DNA of 64,000 bases from Hyphomicrobium sp. 12-62-95. Its GTDB lineage: Bacteria; Pseudomonadota; Alphaproteobacteria; Rhizobiales; Hyphomicrobiaceae. The notes under the pieces are model-generated. The model was not told the DNA's origin and made no database searches. It worked only from the letters and a program-made list of their open reading frames with translations. Position numbers and translations under genes: made by a program. The stretch is taken from positions 126,147-190,146 of the forward strand of contig NCCZ01000009.1 in the NCBI GenBank assembly GCA_002279935.1, read 5' to 3'. Below, one piece after another: positions 1 through 8,056 of the stretch (positions are counted from its first letter, which is position 1; each line of letters begins with the position of its first letter).

Positions 1-617
1 CCGGGGATATAGTAGAAGAAGCGGCCCGTCGCCGTCTCGGTGACTTTGAGGCCGATGGTATCGCCGTCGCGGCTGCCGAATGACTTTTTGTCGGACGTAT
101 CTTCCAGAAACAGCGCGATCTTGCCGGGGACCGCGAAGGCTTCGACGGTCAAGCCCAGATCCTCGCCGTGGTCTTCGACCTGGGTGATGGCATCGAGCGG
201 CAGTTCGAGCCGCGGGACGATCTGCGGATTGCAGACGTTGAAGACCGAATTGGCGTTGATGGTCTTGAGTACGCGGTCTGATCCATAAATGGTGAAGGGC
301 GTGCCTTCGCGCAAGTTGATGAGGCCGACGATGTGGTCGACATCGGCGTTGGTGACGATGACAGCCTTGATGGGCGAATTGCGCAGGGGGCCGTTGGCGT
401 CGGGCCAGAGTTCGGGGTTGTTAGCAATCTGTTCGCGCAGGTCGGGTGAGCAATTGAGCAGCACCCAGCGTTTGCCGTCGGCGGAGATGGCGAGGGACGA
501 TTGCGTGCGGGGCGCGAAGCCGGGTTTGCGGGCGCGCGCGCTCGCACTCATCGGGCCATTGCAATTCCATTGCGGGAATCCGCCGCCGGCGGACGCCCCG
601 AGCACCTTGATCAGCAT
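1..617 (-). CDS. pqqB: PqqB, PQQ biosynthesis protein (partial, C-terminus outside window)
   Basis: Metallo-beta-lactamase-fold protein of pyrroloquinoline quinone synthesis, thought to hydroxylate the Tyr of the PqqA-derived intermediate. The first 205 residues are visible. They begin MLIKVLGASAGGGFPQWNC, the characteristic PqqB start, and include VTNADVDHIVGL, the altered metal-binding loop of this family. The ATG lies at 617-615. It sits about 155 bases downstream of pqqA in the same direction, as in the usual pqqABCDE order. The rest of the operon is expected to the left of the window. Confidence 0.95.
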   Translation of the reverse strand, partial: MLIKVLGASAGGGFPQWNCNGPMSASARARKPGFAPRTQSSLAISADGKRWVLLNCSPDLREQIANNPELWPDANGPLRNSPIKAVIVTNADVDHIVGLINLREGTPFTIYGSDRVLKTINANSVFNVCNPQIVPRLELPLDAITQVEDHGEDLGLTVEAFAVPGKIALFLEDTSDKKSFGSRDGDTIGLKVTETATGRFFYYIP

Positions 618-772
618 GATTTTCCGACGTTTCTTCCGACGTTTCTAAGGTGGCCGCCCGTGGTGCCTCGGGTGAGAGGCGGGCGCGCAAACGACGACGG
701 CGGCCGGGTTTTGGGCCGCCGTGTCAGATCGGGGCCGGCGCTCGTTTCAAGCGCCAGCCGCACATCCTGAAA

Positions 773-862
773 TCAGATGACGTCGATTTCGGCCGGCAGG
801 TAGGACGTCACTTCGAGGCCGACTTCCTGTTCGCGAACGGCGGGCTTGGTCCAGGTCTTCAT
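773..862 (-). CDS. pqqA: PqqA, PQQ precursor peptide
   Basis: A 29-residue peptide starting MKTWTKPAVREQEVGLEVTS and ending YLPAEIDVI. It contains the conserved E-x3-Y pair (EVTSY, Glu17 and Tyr21) that PqqE crosslinks and that becomes the PQQ skeleton. Start ATG is at 862-860, preceded by a GGAGG-type ribosome site (ggaggacaccaat). It is the first gene of a minus-strand pqq operon with pqqB next. The peptide is ribosomally made and processed in the cytoplasm. Identification rests on the diagnostic sequence itself. Confidence 0.95.
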   Translation of the reverse strand: MKTWTKPAVREQEVGLEVTSYLPAEIDVI

Positions 863-1017
863 ATTGGTGTCCTCCAAAGACAGCGTTTCCAGTGTTCGTT
901 TCTTGTCTTGTTGTCGAGATCCCCTCCGAAGGGCCTTCCTTCTTGATCCAGGTCTCCCGCCCGGGTCATTCGGGAAATCGGCTTCGCGCCAATCTCGATT
1001 GGTTCTAAGACCACGTT

Positions 1018-1108
1018 TGACCCCTTCCCATCAAGTCACTTGGGGTCACGAAAGCGTGTGGCCTAACAGAACTTTAGCCGCCGATAAGGCGAGCTTTGCG
1101 TGGGGTCA
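1018..1108. promoter_or_regulatory. Candidate operator: three GGGGTCA half-sites
   Basis: In the 565-base gap between pqqA and cobA there is TGACCCC at 1018-1024, its inverse GGGGTCA at 1042-1048, and a third GGGGTCA at 1102-1108. The first two form an inverted repeat with 17 bases between arms and the third is a direct copy 60 bases on. The gap is otherwise without a credible gene and turns A+T-rich at about 1160-1280. Assignment as an operator for the divergent pqq or cobA-cys transcripts is inference. Confidence 0.3.
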
Positions 1109-1427
1109 AATAGCGGGGCTCGCAGGGGCGGGTGCGGCGGGCGGGAGGGCGTGGCGGCTTTTGAGGGGATTTAGAAATATTTCCCTGCGTACTCGCTTTT
1201 TTTCGGAATGAATTTCTCTTTATGTGGGCCAAATCTTTTCACTTGAAGCATGATTTTGCTGTGTTATCTTCGGCTGGCTTTGTGATGAAGGTGCGGCGCG
1301 CGGGTTGGTGCGGCCGCAGGTGTGATTTCAGGCTGGATTTCTGGCAGGGACCGTCGCAGGACACACCTTCAAACGAGGGCGTCCAAGCGGTGGCGTCTGC
1401 CGTAATTCCTGCCTCTGAGAGGTTCGT

Positions 1428-2267
1428 ATGACGGGTTCGCATGCGGCGGGCGCACCAGCGCCGGGCCGCGTTCAGTTGATCGGTTGCGGTCCGGGCGATC
1501 CGGACCTTCTGACAGTGCGGGCCGTGCAGCGGATCGCTGCGGCCGACGTGCTGGTCGTCGACCGGCTCGTCGGCGAGGGAGTGCTGGCGCATGCGCGGGC
1601 GGATGCTGTGATCATCTCTGTCGGCAAGGAAGCCGGTGGGCCGTCGACTGCGCAGGATGAGATTAACCGCATTCTCGTGCGCGAGGCGCTCAAAGGGCAC
1701 GTCGTAGCGCGGCTCAAGGGCGGCGACGGGTTCGTGTTTGGACGGGCTGCGGAAGAGATCGCCGCTGTGCGGGCTGCTGGCATCGACATCGAAATCGTGC
1801 CTGGGATCACGGCGGCGCATGCGTGCGCGGCCAGCATCGCGCTGCCGTTGACGTTGCGCGAAAGCGTGCGCCAGTTCTCGCTCGTGACGGGCGCGACGGC
1901 GGACGGCGACATCGATCTCGATTGGACTGCGCTGGCGGCACCGGGACAGGCGTTCGCTATTTATATGGGCGTGCGCACGGCGCGCACAGTGCGCCAGAAG
2001 CTGATTGCTTCGGGAGCGCCGGCATCGTTGCCGATCGTGGTGGTCGAGAACGGCACGCGCGCAAATGAAGTCGCGGTGGCCACGACGCTCGGCGATCTCA
2101 TCGACGCCATCGCCGCATTCGCTATCACCGGGCCGGCCATCATCTTCGGTGGGCTCGCATGGGGCGATGCCAATCTGACCATTCCGGACAAGGTGCACGT
2201 GTATCGCGCGCCGTCCGACCGTGTGGGTGAGACCGCGCATGCGCCGTCCGCCCCCGACGCCATCTAA
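1428..2267 (+). CDS. cobA: Uroporphyrinogen-III C-methyltransferase (SUMT, CobA-type)
   Basis: Methylates uroporphyrinogen III twice with SAM to give precorrin-2, the precursor of siroheme for sulfite reductase (and of cobalamin). The 279 residues carry the SUMT signatures IGCGPGDPDLLTVRA near residue 20, GGDGFVFGRAAEE near 100 and VPGITAAHACAASIALPLT near 125. The dehydrogenase/ferrochelatase half of CysG is absent, so that step must be encoded elsewhere. ATG at 1428 follows GAGAGG with five bases spacing. It is 14 bases before cysJ and reads as the first gene of a cobA-cysJ-cysI operon, which favours the siroheme role. Confidence 0.92.
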   Translation: MTGSHAAGAPAPGRVQLIGCGPGDPDLLTVRAVQRIAAADVLVVDRLVGEGVLAHARADAVIISVGKEAGGPSTAQDEINRILVREALKGHVVARLKGGDGFVFGRAAEEIAAVRAAGIDIEIVPGITAAHACAASIALPLTLRESVRQFSLVTGATADGDIDLDWTALAAPGQAFAIYMGVRTARTVRQKLIASGAPASLPIVVVENGTRANEVAVATTLGDLIDAIAAFAITGPAIIFGGLAWGDANLTIPDKVHVYRAPSDRVGETAHAPSAPDAI

Positions 2268-2281
2268 AGGAGAGAGACCTC

Positions 2282-4069
2282 GTGGCCCTGCCTCCCCTGC
2301 CTAAGAACGCGCCCTTCAGCGCTGAAGACTTGGCGTTTCTCAATCAACTCGTGCAGCGCTCGACGCCGTTGCAGCGCAGCTGGCTGTCCGGATTTCTCGC
2401 TGGTCTGGATGCGGCGCAAGGTGGTGCGGGGGCCGCAGCCGCCGTGCAGGCGGTGGCGCAGCGTCCGCGTGTGCCGCTGACGATTTTGTACGGCAGCGAG
2501 AGCGGGAACGCGGAAGCGCTGGCTTACAAGGCGAAGAAGCTTGCCGGTAAACTCAACTGCGATGCCAAGGTCGTCGATATGGGTGACATCGACGTGGCGG
2601 CGCTGGCCAAGTCGAAGAACCTTGCTGTTTATATCTCGACGTGGGGCGAGGGCGACCCGCCGCAACGCGCCGTCGATTTCTACAAGGATCTGATGAGCGA
2701 TGCGGCGCCGCGCCTTGATGGCGTGAAGTATGCGGTGCTGGCGCTTGGCGATACGGCGTATGTGAATTTCTGCGAGACGGGCAAGAAGATCGACGCGCGG
2801 CTGACTGAGCTCGGTGCGACACGCATTCACGACCGGATCGATCTTGATCTCGATTTTGCCAAGCAGGCGGCGGCGTGGACGGATGCGCTGCTGGAGAAGT
2901 TCTCTCCGGCTGTCGAAGCGCCATCGGCCACCGTCGTGCATGTCGATTTCAAGGGTGTTTCTGCCGACGACGAGCCGGCCGAGCCGCTTTACACGGCGGA
3001 AGATCCGGCCGAAGCGGAGGTGTCAGCGCTTGTGAATCTCAACGGTTCTGGGTCGACGCGAGAGACCTATCACGTCGAATTGGCGGTGGAGGCAGATGGG
3101 TTCACTTACGAGCCCGGCGCAGCAATAGGCGTGTTGCCAGAGAACGATCCGGCGCTAGCGGCCGAGGTGGCGCGCGCTGTCGGTCTCGACGGCGATGCCT
3201 CGCTCGTTTTGAAGATTGCCAAGGGCTACGACATCACGACGCTGTCGCGGGCGACGGTGGATGCTTTCGCGAATCTGACGGGACGCACGGATGTCGCGAC
3301 GCTCACGGACGCCGAGGCGTTGGCGAAGTTTTCGGCCGACCGGCAATTGGTCGATCTGCTGGCGACGTATCCGGAGAAGCTGACGGCGGAGCAGCTGCTG
3401 GGCTTGCTGCGGCCGTTGCCCGGGCGGCTCTATTCGGTGGCCTCCAGCATCAAGGCACATCCGGGTGAAGCCCATCTGCTCGTCGGCGCGGTGCGTTGGG
3501 AAAGCCATGGGCGCAAGCGTGGCGGCGTGGCGTCGACCTATTTCGCCGACCGTCGGAAAGTGGGTGACAAGGTTCGCATCTACGTCAAGCCGAACCGGCA
3601 TTATGCGCTGCCTGCCGATGGAAACCGGCCGATCATCATGATCGGGGCCGGGACGGGTGTTGCGCCCTATCGTGGCTTTATCGAGGATCGCGTCGAGACG
3701 GGGGCTGCCGGCAAGAGCTGGCTGTTCTTCGGCGAGCGCAATTATACGAACGACTTTCTTTATCAGCTCGAATGGCAGGAGCATCTGGCGTCGGGTGCGC
3801 TGACGAAGATCGACGTGGCGTTCTCGCGCGATCAGCCGGAGAAAATCTACGTGCAGCACCGTCTGTGGGAGCAACGCCAGGGAATCCTGGCGTGGCTCGA
3901 CGACGGTGCGCACCTCTACGTCTGCGGCGATGAAAAGGGCATGGCGAAGGACGTGGACAACACGCTTGTCAAAATCCTTGCCGAGCCGCTGAAGGGCGAT
4001 GAAGAGGCGGGCCGGGCGAAGCTGAAAGAGCTGACCAAGGCTGGGCGCTATCAGCGGGATGTTTATTGA
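2282..4069 (+). CDS. cysJ: NADPH-sulfite reductase flavoprotein (alpha) subunit
   Basis: Passes electrons from NADPH through FAD and FMN to the hemoprotein CysI for six-electron reduction of sulfite to sulfide. The 595 residues are close to the E. coli length. There is a flavodoxin domain at about 60-200 (LYGSESGNAEALAYKAKK, STWGEGDPPQ), then a connecting and FAD domain (RLYSVASS near 385) and an NADPH domain (IGAGTGVAPYRGF, YVCGDEKGMAKDV) ending in the typical aromatic YQRDVY. GTG start at 2282 is chosen because AAAGGAGAG lies just upstream and the coding pattern starts there. Cytoplasmic. Followed by cysI after a 104-base spacer holding a palindromic repeat. Confidence 0.95.
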   Translation: MALPPLPKNAPFSAEDLAFLNQLVQRSTPLQRSWLSGFLAGLDAAQGGAGAAAAVQAVAQRPRVPLTILYGSESGNAEALAYKAKKLAGKLNCDAKVVDMGDIDVAALAKSKNLAVYISTWGEGDPPQRAVDFYKDLMSDAAPRLDGVKYAVLALGDTAYVNFCETGKKIDARLTELGATRIHDRIDLDLDFAKQAAAWTDALLEKFSPAVEAPSATVVHVDFKGVSADDEPAEPLYTAEDPAEAEVSALVNLNGSGSTRETYHVELAVEADGFTYEPGAAIGVLPENDPALAAEVARAVGLDGDASLVLKIAKGYDITTLSRATVDAFANLTGRTDVATLTDAEALAKFSADRQLVDLLATYPEKLTAEQLLGLLRPLPGRLYSVASSIKAHPGEAHLLVGAVRWESHGRKRGGVASTYFADRRKVGDKVRIYVKPNRHYALPADGNRPIIMIGAGTGVAPYRGFIEDRVETGAAGKSWLFFGERNYTNDFLYQLEWQEHLASGALTKIDVAFSRDQPEKIYVQHRLWEQRQGILAWLDDGAHLYVCGDEKGMAKDVDNTLVKILAEPLKGDEEAGRAKLKELTKAGRYQRDVY

Positions 4070-4125
4070 GATTGCAGGAGGGGGGTGTGGCGACGCGCTG
4101 AACAAGCGGCTGCCCCTCACCCCAA

Positions 4126-4151
4126 CCCTCTCCCCGCTTGCGGGGAGAGGG
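4126..4151. repeat. Palindromic intergenic repeat between cysJ and cysI
   Basis: Twelve bases (ccctctccccgc), a two-base loop and the exact inverse (gcggggagaggg) form a strong stem, preceded by a C-rich run of CCCCTCACCCCAA type. This layout is typical of dispersed REP-like palindromes in proteobacteria. It lies in the cysJ-cysI spacer, where as RNA it could protect or attenuate the operon transcript. No second copy is evident in this window. Confidence 0.7.
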
Positions 4152-4173
4152 GGAAAAGGATCCGGAGACGACA

Positions 4174-5901
4174 ATGACTGAGCGCGCGAAGAACGAGATC
4201 GTCAAAGAGAAGAGCCGCCTGCTGCGCGGCGGGATTGCGGAAGGTCTGACGCATGTCGAGACCGGGGCGATCGAGGAAGACGATACGATGCTTTTGAAGT
4301 TCCACGGGTCCTACATGCAGGATGACCGGGACGTGCGCGCGGAGCGGACGAAGAAGAAGCTCGAGAAGGCATTTTCGTTCATGATCCGGCTGCGGCTGCC
4401 GGGCGGGGTGGTGACGCCGGGGCAGTGGCTGAAGCTCGACGACATTGCGGGCACGTATGCCAATGGGACGCTGCGGCTGACGACACGGGCGACGTTTCAG
4501 TATCACGGCGTGATCAAGTCGAACCTGAAGCGGACGATGCAGGCGATCAACGCGGCGTGCATCGATACGATTGCGGCGTGTGGGGACGTGAACCGCAACG
4601 TGATGTCGGCGTCGCATCCGTTCTTGTCGAAGGCTCATAAGGAAGCTGAAAAGCTCGCGATTGCGTTCAGCGATCATTTGCTGCCGCGCACGGGTGCCTA
4701 TCACGAAATCTGGCTCGACGATCAAAAGGTGATCGATACGTCGCCGGCGACGCCGGAGAGCGAGCCGATTTATGGGCCGCTTTACCTGCCGCGCAAGTTC
4801 AAGACCGTGATCGCGGTGCCGCCGGATAATGACGTCGACATCTTCGCACATTGCCTGGGCTATATCGCGATCGTCGAAAAGGGCGAGGTCGTCGGCTGGA
4901 ATGTCACCGTCGGCGGCGGCATGGGCATGACGCACGGGGAAACGGATACTTTTCCGCGCACGGCCGACATGATGGGGTTCTGCACGCCGGAGCAGGCGAT
5001 CGATGTGGGTGAGAAGGTCGTCACGGTTCAACGCGACTGGGGCAACCGGGCGGTGCGCAAGAATGCGCGTCTCAAATATACGGTCGAGCGGGTCGGGATC
5101 GATGCGTTCCGGGCGGAGGTGGAGAAGCGGTGCGGGTTTAAGCTCGGGGCACCGCGGCCTTATTCGTTCACGTCCACGGGCGATCCGATCGGCTGGCGGC
5201 AGACGCTGGATGGGAAGCCGGCGGACAAGAAGTGGCATCTGACGCTTTATGTCGAAAACGGGCGCGTGAAGGATACGGCCACGGTGAAGATGCGCACGGC
5301 GCTGAGGGAGATCGCGCAGGCTGGCGGCGTCGATTTCGTCGTGACGTCGAACCAGAACCTCGTCATCGCCAATGTGACGGCGAAGATGAAGCCGAAGATC
5401 GAGGCGCTGTTGGAAAAGCACGGCGTGGTGATCGGGACGTCGTCGGGCCTCAGGCGCAATGCGATGGCGTGCGTGGCGCTGCCGACGTGTGCGCTGGCAC
5501 TGGCCGAAAGCGAGCGGTTCCTGCCGGGCCTCGTGACAGATCTGGAAGACATTCTGGACAAGGCGGGGTTGCGCGAAGAAGACATCGTCATCCGCATGAC
5601 CGGGTGCCCGAACGGGTGCGCGCGGCCGTATCTGGCGGAGATCGGGTTCGTAGGGCGCTCGCCGGGGCTTTATAATTTGTACTTGGGCGCGGCGTTCGAT
5701 GGGACGCGGCTGTCGAAGATCTATGCGCAGGATGTGAACCGCGAGCAGATCCTGGCGCTATTGGAGCCCATCATTAAGCGGTATGCGAAGGAGCGGACGG
5801 CTGGCGAGCACTTCGGCAACTTCGTCGTGCGCGCCGGGATCGTGGCCGCGACGACGGCGGGGAATAACTTCCACGAGAATGTGGTGCTGGCGAAGGTTTG
5901 A
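4174..5901 (+). CDS. cysI: Sulfite reductase hemoprotein (beta) subunit
   Basis: Siroheme and [4Fe-4S] enzyme that reduces sulfite to sulfide with electrons from CysJ. The 575 residues have two ferredoxin-like half repeats. The cluster ligands are visible late in the protein: ACVALPTCALA (Cys-x5-Cys) near residue 435 and TGCPNGCARP (Cys-x3-Cys) near 480. RLTTRATFQYHG near 105 is the substrate/siroheme-side motif. The ATG at 4174 is preferred to an in-frame upstream ATG at 4138, because 4138 lies inside the palindromic repeat and the residues from there are not family-like. Last gene of the cobA-cysJ-cysI group. Confidence 0.95.
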   Translation: MTERAKNEIVKEKSRLLRGGIAEGLTHVETGAIEEDDTMLLKFHGSYMQDDRDVRAERTKKKLEKAFSFMIRLRLPGGVVTPGQWLKLDDIAGTYANGTLRLTTRATFQYHGVIKSNLKRTMQAINAACIDTIAACGDVNRNVMSASHPFLSKAHKEAEKLAIAFSDHLLPRTGAYHEIWLDDQKVIDTSPATPESEPIYGPLYLPRKFKTVIAVPPDNDVDIFAHCLGYIAIVEKGEVVGWNVTVGGGMGMTHGETDTFPRTADMMGFCTPEQAIDVGEKVVTVQRDWGNRAVRKNARLKYTVERVGIDAFRAEVEKRCGFKLGAPRPYSFTSTGDPIGWRQTLDGKPADKKWHLTLYVENGRVKDTATVKMRTALREIAQAGGVDFVVTSNQNLVIANVTAKMKPKIEALLEKHGVVIGTSSGLRRNAMACVALPTCALALAESERFLPGLVTDLEDILDKAGLREEDIVIRMTGCPNGCARPYLAEIGFVGRSPGLYNLYLGAAFDGTRLSKIYAQDVNREQILALLEPIIKRYAKERTAGEHFGNFVVRAGIVAATTAGNNFHENVVLAKV

Positions 5902-5948
5902 TGGTGCTGCCCGAAACGGTGACGCCGCTTTAGAGATCGCTCTGCCGG

Positions 5949-5987
5949 CACAATGGGTCCTCGGTACAAGCCCGAGGATGACACCTT
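5949..5987. repeat. Short dispersed-type palindrome (TCCTCGG...CCGAGGA)
   Basis: The sequence gggtcctcggtacaagcccg continues aggatgac, giving a stem tcctcgg/ccgagga with a short loop. Elements of this form (GTCCTCGGGTCAAGCCCGAGGATGAC-like) are, from memory, scattered between genes in many Hyphomicrobiales genomes. It lies between the convergent ends of cysI and the cyclic-nucleotide-binding gene and could act as a transcript end. No other copy is evident here. Confidence 0.55.
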
Positions 5988-6035
5988 TTGTGTGGTGAGT
6001 TCGCCGGGTTCGCGCGATCCAACGGAAGTAGAGAG

Positions 6036-6395
6036 CTACAAACTCGCGTTCATTTTGCGGATGCGGTTGGCGAGGATGGCCATGATGTGGAGCGCGAACT
6101 CGGGCGTTTCCTGCACGAGGGCTAGGAACTGCGCACGGCTCAATTCGAGAACTTCGGTTGGCTCCATCGCGATGGCTGCGGCGCTGCGCGGGGCTTGATC
6201 GATCAGCGCCATTTCGCCGAAGACGCCGCCGGGTCCGACATTCTCCAGAACCGTGCCGTAGGTGACGATCTGAATGCGGCCGGTGCGCACGATGTAGAGA
6301 TGGGTTGCGGGGTCGTCCTGCTTGAAGACTTTTTCGCCGGCATCGAATGCGTGCCCTGTGGCGCCGACTTCCACGAGATTGGAATATTCGATCAT
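6036..6395 (-). CDS. Cyclic nucleotide-binding domain protein (stand-alone)
   Basis: A 119-residue protein that is essentially one cNMP-binding beta-barrel: MIEYSNLVEVGATGHAFDAG at the start, then VGPGGVFGEMALIDQAPRSA near residue 55. The latter matches the phosphate-binding cassette (G-E-x-A-L-x8-R-S-A). There is no helix-turn-helix, so it is not a full CRP-type regulator. It more likely senses a ligand for a partner protein. Last gene of the minus-strand run after two TauE/SafE permeases, about 70 bases downstream. A role in sulfate uptake control is only suggested by position. Confidence 0.85.
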   Translation of the reverse strand: MIEYSNLVEVGATGHAFDAGEKVFKQDDPATHLYIVRTGRIQIVTYGTVLENVGPGGVFGEMALIDQAPRSAAAIAMEPTEVLELSRAQFLALVQETPEFALHIMAILANRIRKMNASL

Positions 6396-6463
6396 GGCGA
6401 CACAACTCCGTTCGGGAGGCGAAGTGTAGGCCCAGCGAGGGTTCGTCGCAAGGCGGGTGGGGT

Positions 6464-7264
6464 TTAACCGGAGAGCAGGATGTAGGCGGCGAAGAAGAGC
6501 ACGGCGGCAAGGCCGATGCGCAGGGCCCAGTCGGGCAGTTTGCCGGTGAGACGCGAGCCGATCAGGATGCCCGGGATTGAGCCGCAGAGGAGTGCAACCA
6601 AGAGTGTGACGTCGATGTGACCCATGCCGGCGTGGCCGAGGCCGGCGACGAAGGTGAGCGGTACAGCATGGACGATGTCGGTGCCGACGACGCGGCGGGC
6701 CATCATGTGCGGGTAGAGTCCGGTAAGGGCGGCAACGCCGATGGCGCCCGCGCCGACGGAGGTGAGGGCGACGGCGGCTCCAAGGATGAGGCCGAAAACA
6801 ATCGTCGGCAGTGGCTGGACAGGCGTCTGGGTGACGGGGTCGTCAAAGCCCTGTGGCTGCCAACGCTTCAGGACGGGGAAGATGATGATCGCGGCCGCGC
6901 TGACGATCAGGGTCAGGGCGAGGGTTTTTTTGACGTACCAGGCGACAAGTGCGGTGTCGGGTTGGACAAGATAGAGCCAGAGCAAGACGGCCGCGGCACC
7001 GGGTAGACTGCCGGCAGCCAACCAGCCGAGAATGGGCCAGTCGACGTTGCCGAGCCGCTGGTGGCGCCAGGCGGCGCTCGCCTTCGTGATGGCGGCGAAG
7101 AGGAGATCGGTGCCCACGGCAATGGCCGGTGAAACGCCGACGCCAGAGATGAGCAGCGGCGTGGTGAGCGAGCCGGCTCCAACACCGGTGATGCCGATCA
7201 AGAACCCGATGACGAAACCGCCACCAAGGATCAGGCCGAGCGAATTGGCGATCAGAACGTCCAT
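6464..7264 (-). CDS. TauE/SafE family membrane permease (first copy)
   Basis: Polytopic inner-membrane protein of 266 residues, with about eight hydrophobic segments in two halves. It opens MDVLIANSLGLILGGGFVIG and then has the family-typical GITGVGAGSLTTPLLI. The TauE/SafE family moves sulfite, sulfoacetate, sulfate or other organosulfur anions. Substrate cannot be read from sequence, but the position downstream of cysHDN and beside a second family member points to sulfate or sulfite. It is only 11 bases after the neighbouring tauE-type gene, so the pair is surely co-transcribed. Confidence 0.9.
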   Translation of the reverse strand: MDVLIANSLGLILGGGFVIGFLIGITGVGAGSLTTPLLISGVGVSPAIAVGTDLLFAAITKASAAWRHQRLGNVDWPILGWLAAGSLPGAAAVLLWLYLVQPDTALVAWYVKKTLALTLIVSAAAIIIFPVLKRWQPQGFDDPVTQTPVQPLPTIVFGLILGAAVALTSVGAGAIGVAALTGLYPHMMARRVVGTDIVHAVPLTFVAGLGHAGMGHIDVTLLVALLCGSIPGILIGSRLTGKLPDWALRIGLAAVLFFAAYILLSG

Positions 7265-7275
7265 CGTGCCGGTGC

Positions 7276-8022
7276 TCAGCCTAGTGAATTAATAAGAGTG
7301 CGTAGGCTCAGCAACACGACGACGGTGCCGACCATGATCATCAACACCTTATCGGGGATGTGCTTGGTCGCATAGGCTGCGAACGGTGCTGCAATGACGC
7401 CGCCGAGGATGAGGCCGGAGATAATCGGCCAGAGTTCAAGGCCGATGGTCAGGAAAAACGTGGTGGAAATCGTCAGGGCTACAAAAAACTCCGCGAGATT
7501 GACCGTGCCGATGGCGTAGCGGGGCGTGGTGCCCTGTCCGAGTAGGCTTGATGTGACAAGGGGTCCCCAGCCGCCGCCGCCGATGGCATCGAGGAAGCCG
7601 CCGAACAGACCGAGGGGGGCTACCGCTTTGGGTTCTACGCCGTCGCGCGTCTGCTTTTGGCCGGTGGCTTTCCAAACTATGAAGAGCCCGAGGAGTAGAA
7701 GGTAGCCGGCGATGTAGGGCTTCAAGAGGTCGCCAGGGATGGAGGACAGCGCGTAAGCGCCCAATGCGCCGCCAATCATCCCGGGGATCACAAGGCGGGC
7801 AAGAAGTTTTCGGTCGATGTTGCCGAGCTTCCAGTGTGCAAGACCCGAGGCACCGGTGGTGACGGTTTCGGCGGCGTGAACGCAGGCGCTGGCGGTTGCC
7901 GGCGGGACGCCCATGCTGAGAAGGGCGGTCGACGCGCTAATGCCATAGGCCATGCCGATGGATCCATCGACCATCTGCGCAACGAAGCCGATGACGGCAA
8001 AAAGGATGACGTCTTCCCACAT
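7276..8022 (-). CDS. TauE/SafE family membrane permease (second copy)
   Basis: A 248-residue polytopic protein with the TauE/SafE half-repeats: GFVAQMVDGSIGMAYGISA near residue 12 and GLFGGFLDAIGGGGWGPLVT near 135. These are the two loops expected to line the transport path. It lies 34 bases after cysN and 11 bases before the other permease, all in one direction. No CysTWA sulfate ABC transporter is visible in the window, so this pair may supply sulfate for the pathway. That is inference from context. The two copies are clearly diverged and are not a recent duplication. Confidence 0.9.
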   Translation of the reverse strand: MWEDVILFAVIGFVAQMVDGSIGMAYGISASTALLSMGVPPATASACVHAAETVTTGASGLAHWKLGNIDRKLLARLVIPGMIGGALGAYALSSIPGDLLKPYIAGYLLLLGLFIVWKATGQKQTRDGVEPKAVAPLGLFGGFLDAIGGGGWGPLVTSSLLGQGTTPRYAIGTVNLAEFFVALTISTTFFLTIGLELWPIISGLILGGVIAAPFAAYATKHIPDKVLMIMVGTVVVLLSLRTLINSLG

Positions 8023-8056
8023 GATGTCACGTTTTCTCGGTGTACCGCGATCTGCG

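Noticed and set aside
1239..2240. Long open frame antisense to cobA
   Set aside because: Shadow of the cobA codon pattern. No ribosome site or recognisable protein.
4138..4173. Upstream in-frame ATG for cysI
   Set aside because: It lies within the palindromic repeat and encodes MRGEGEKDPETT, absent from CysI proteins.
4117..5421. Long open frame (434 codons) antisense to cysI
   Set aside because: Arg/His/Pro-rich product with no family features. Such antisense frames are common in high-G+C codon-biased genes.
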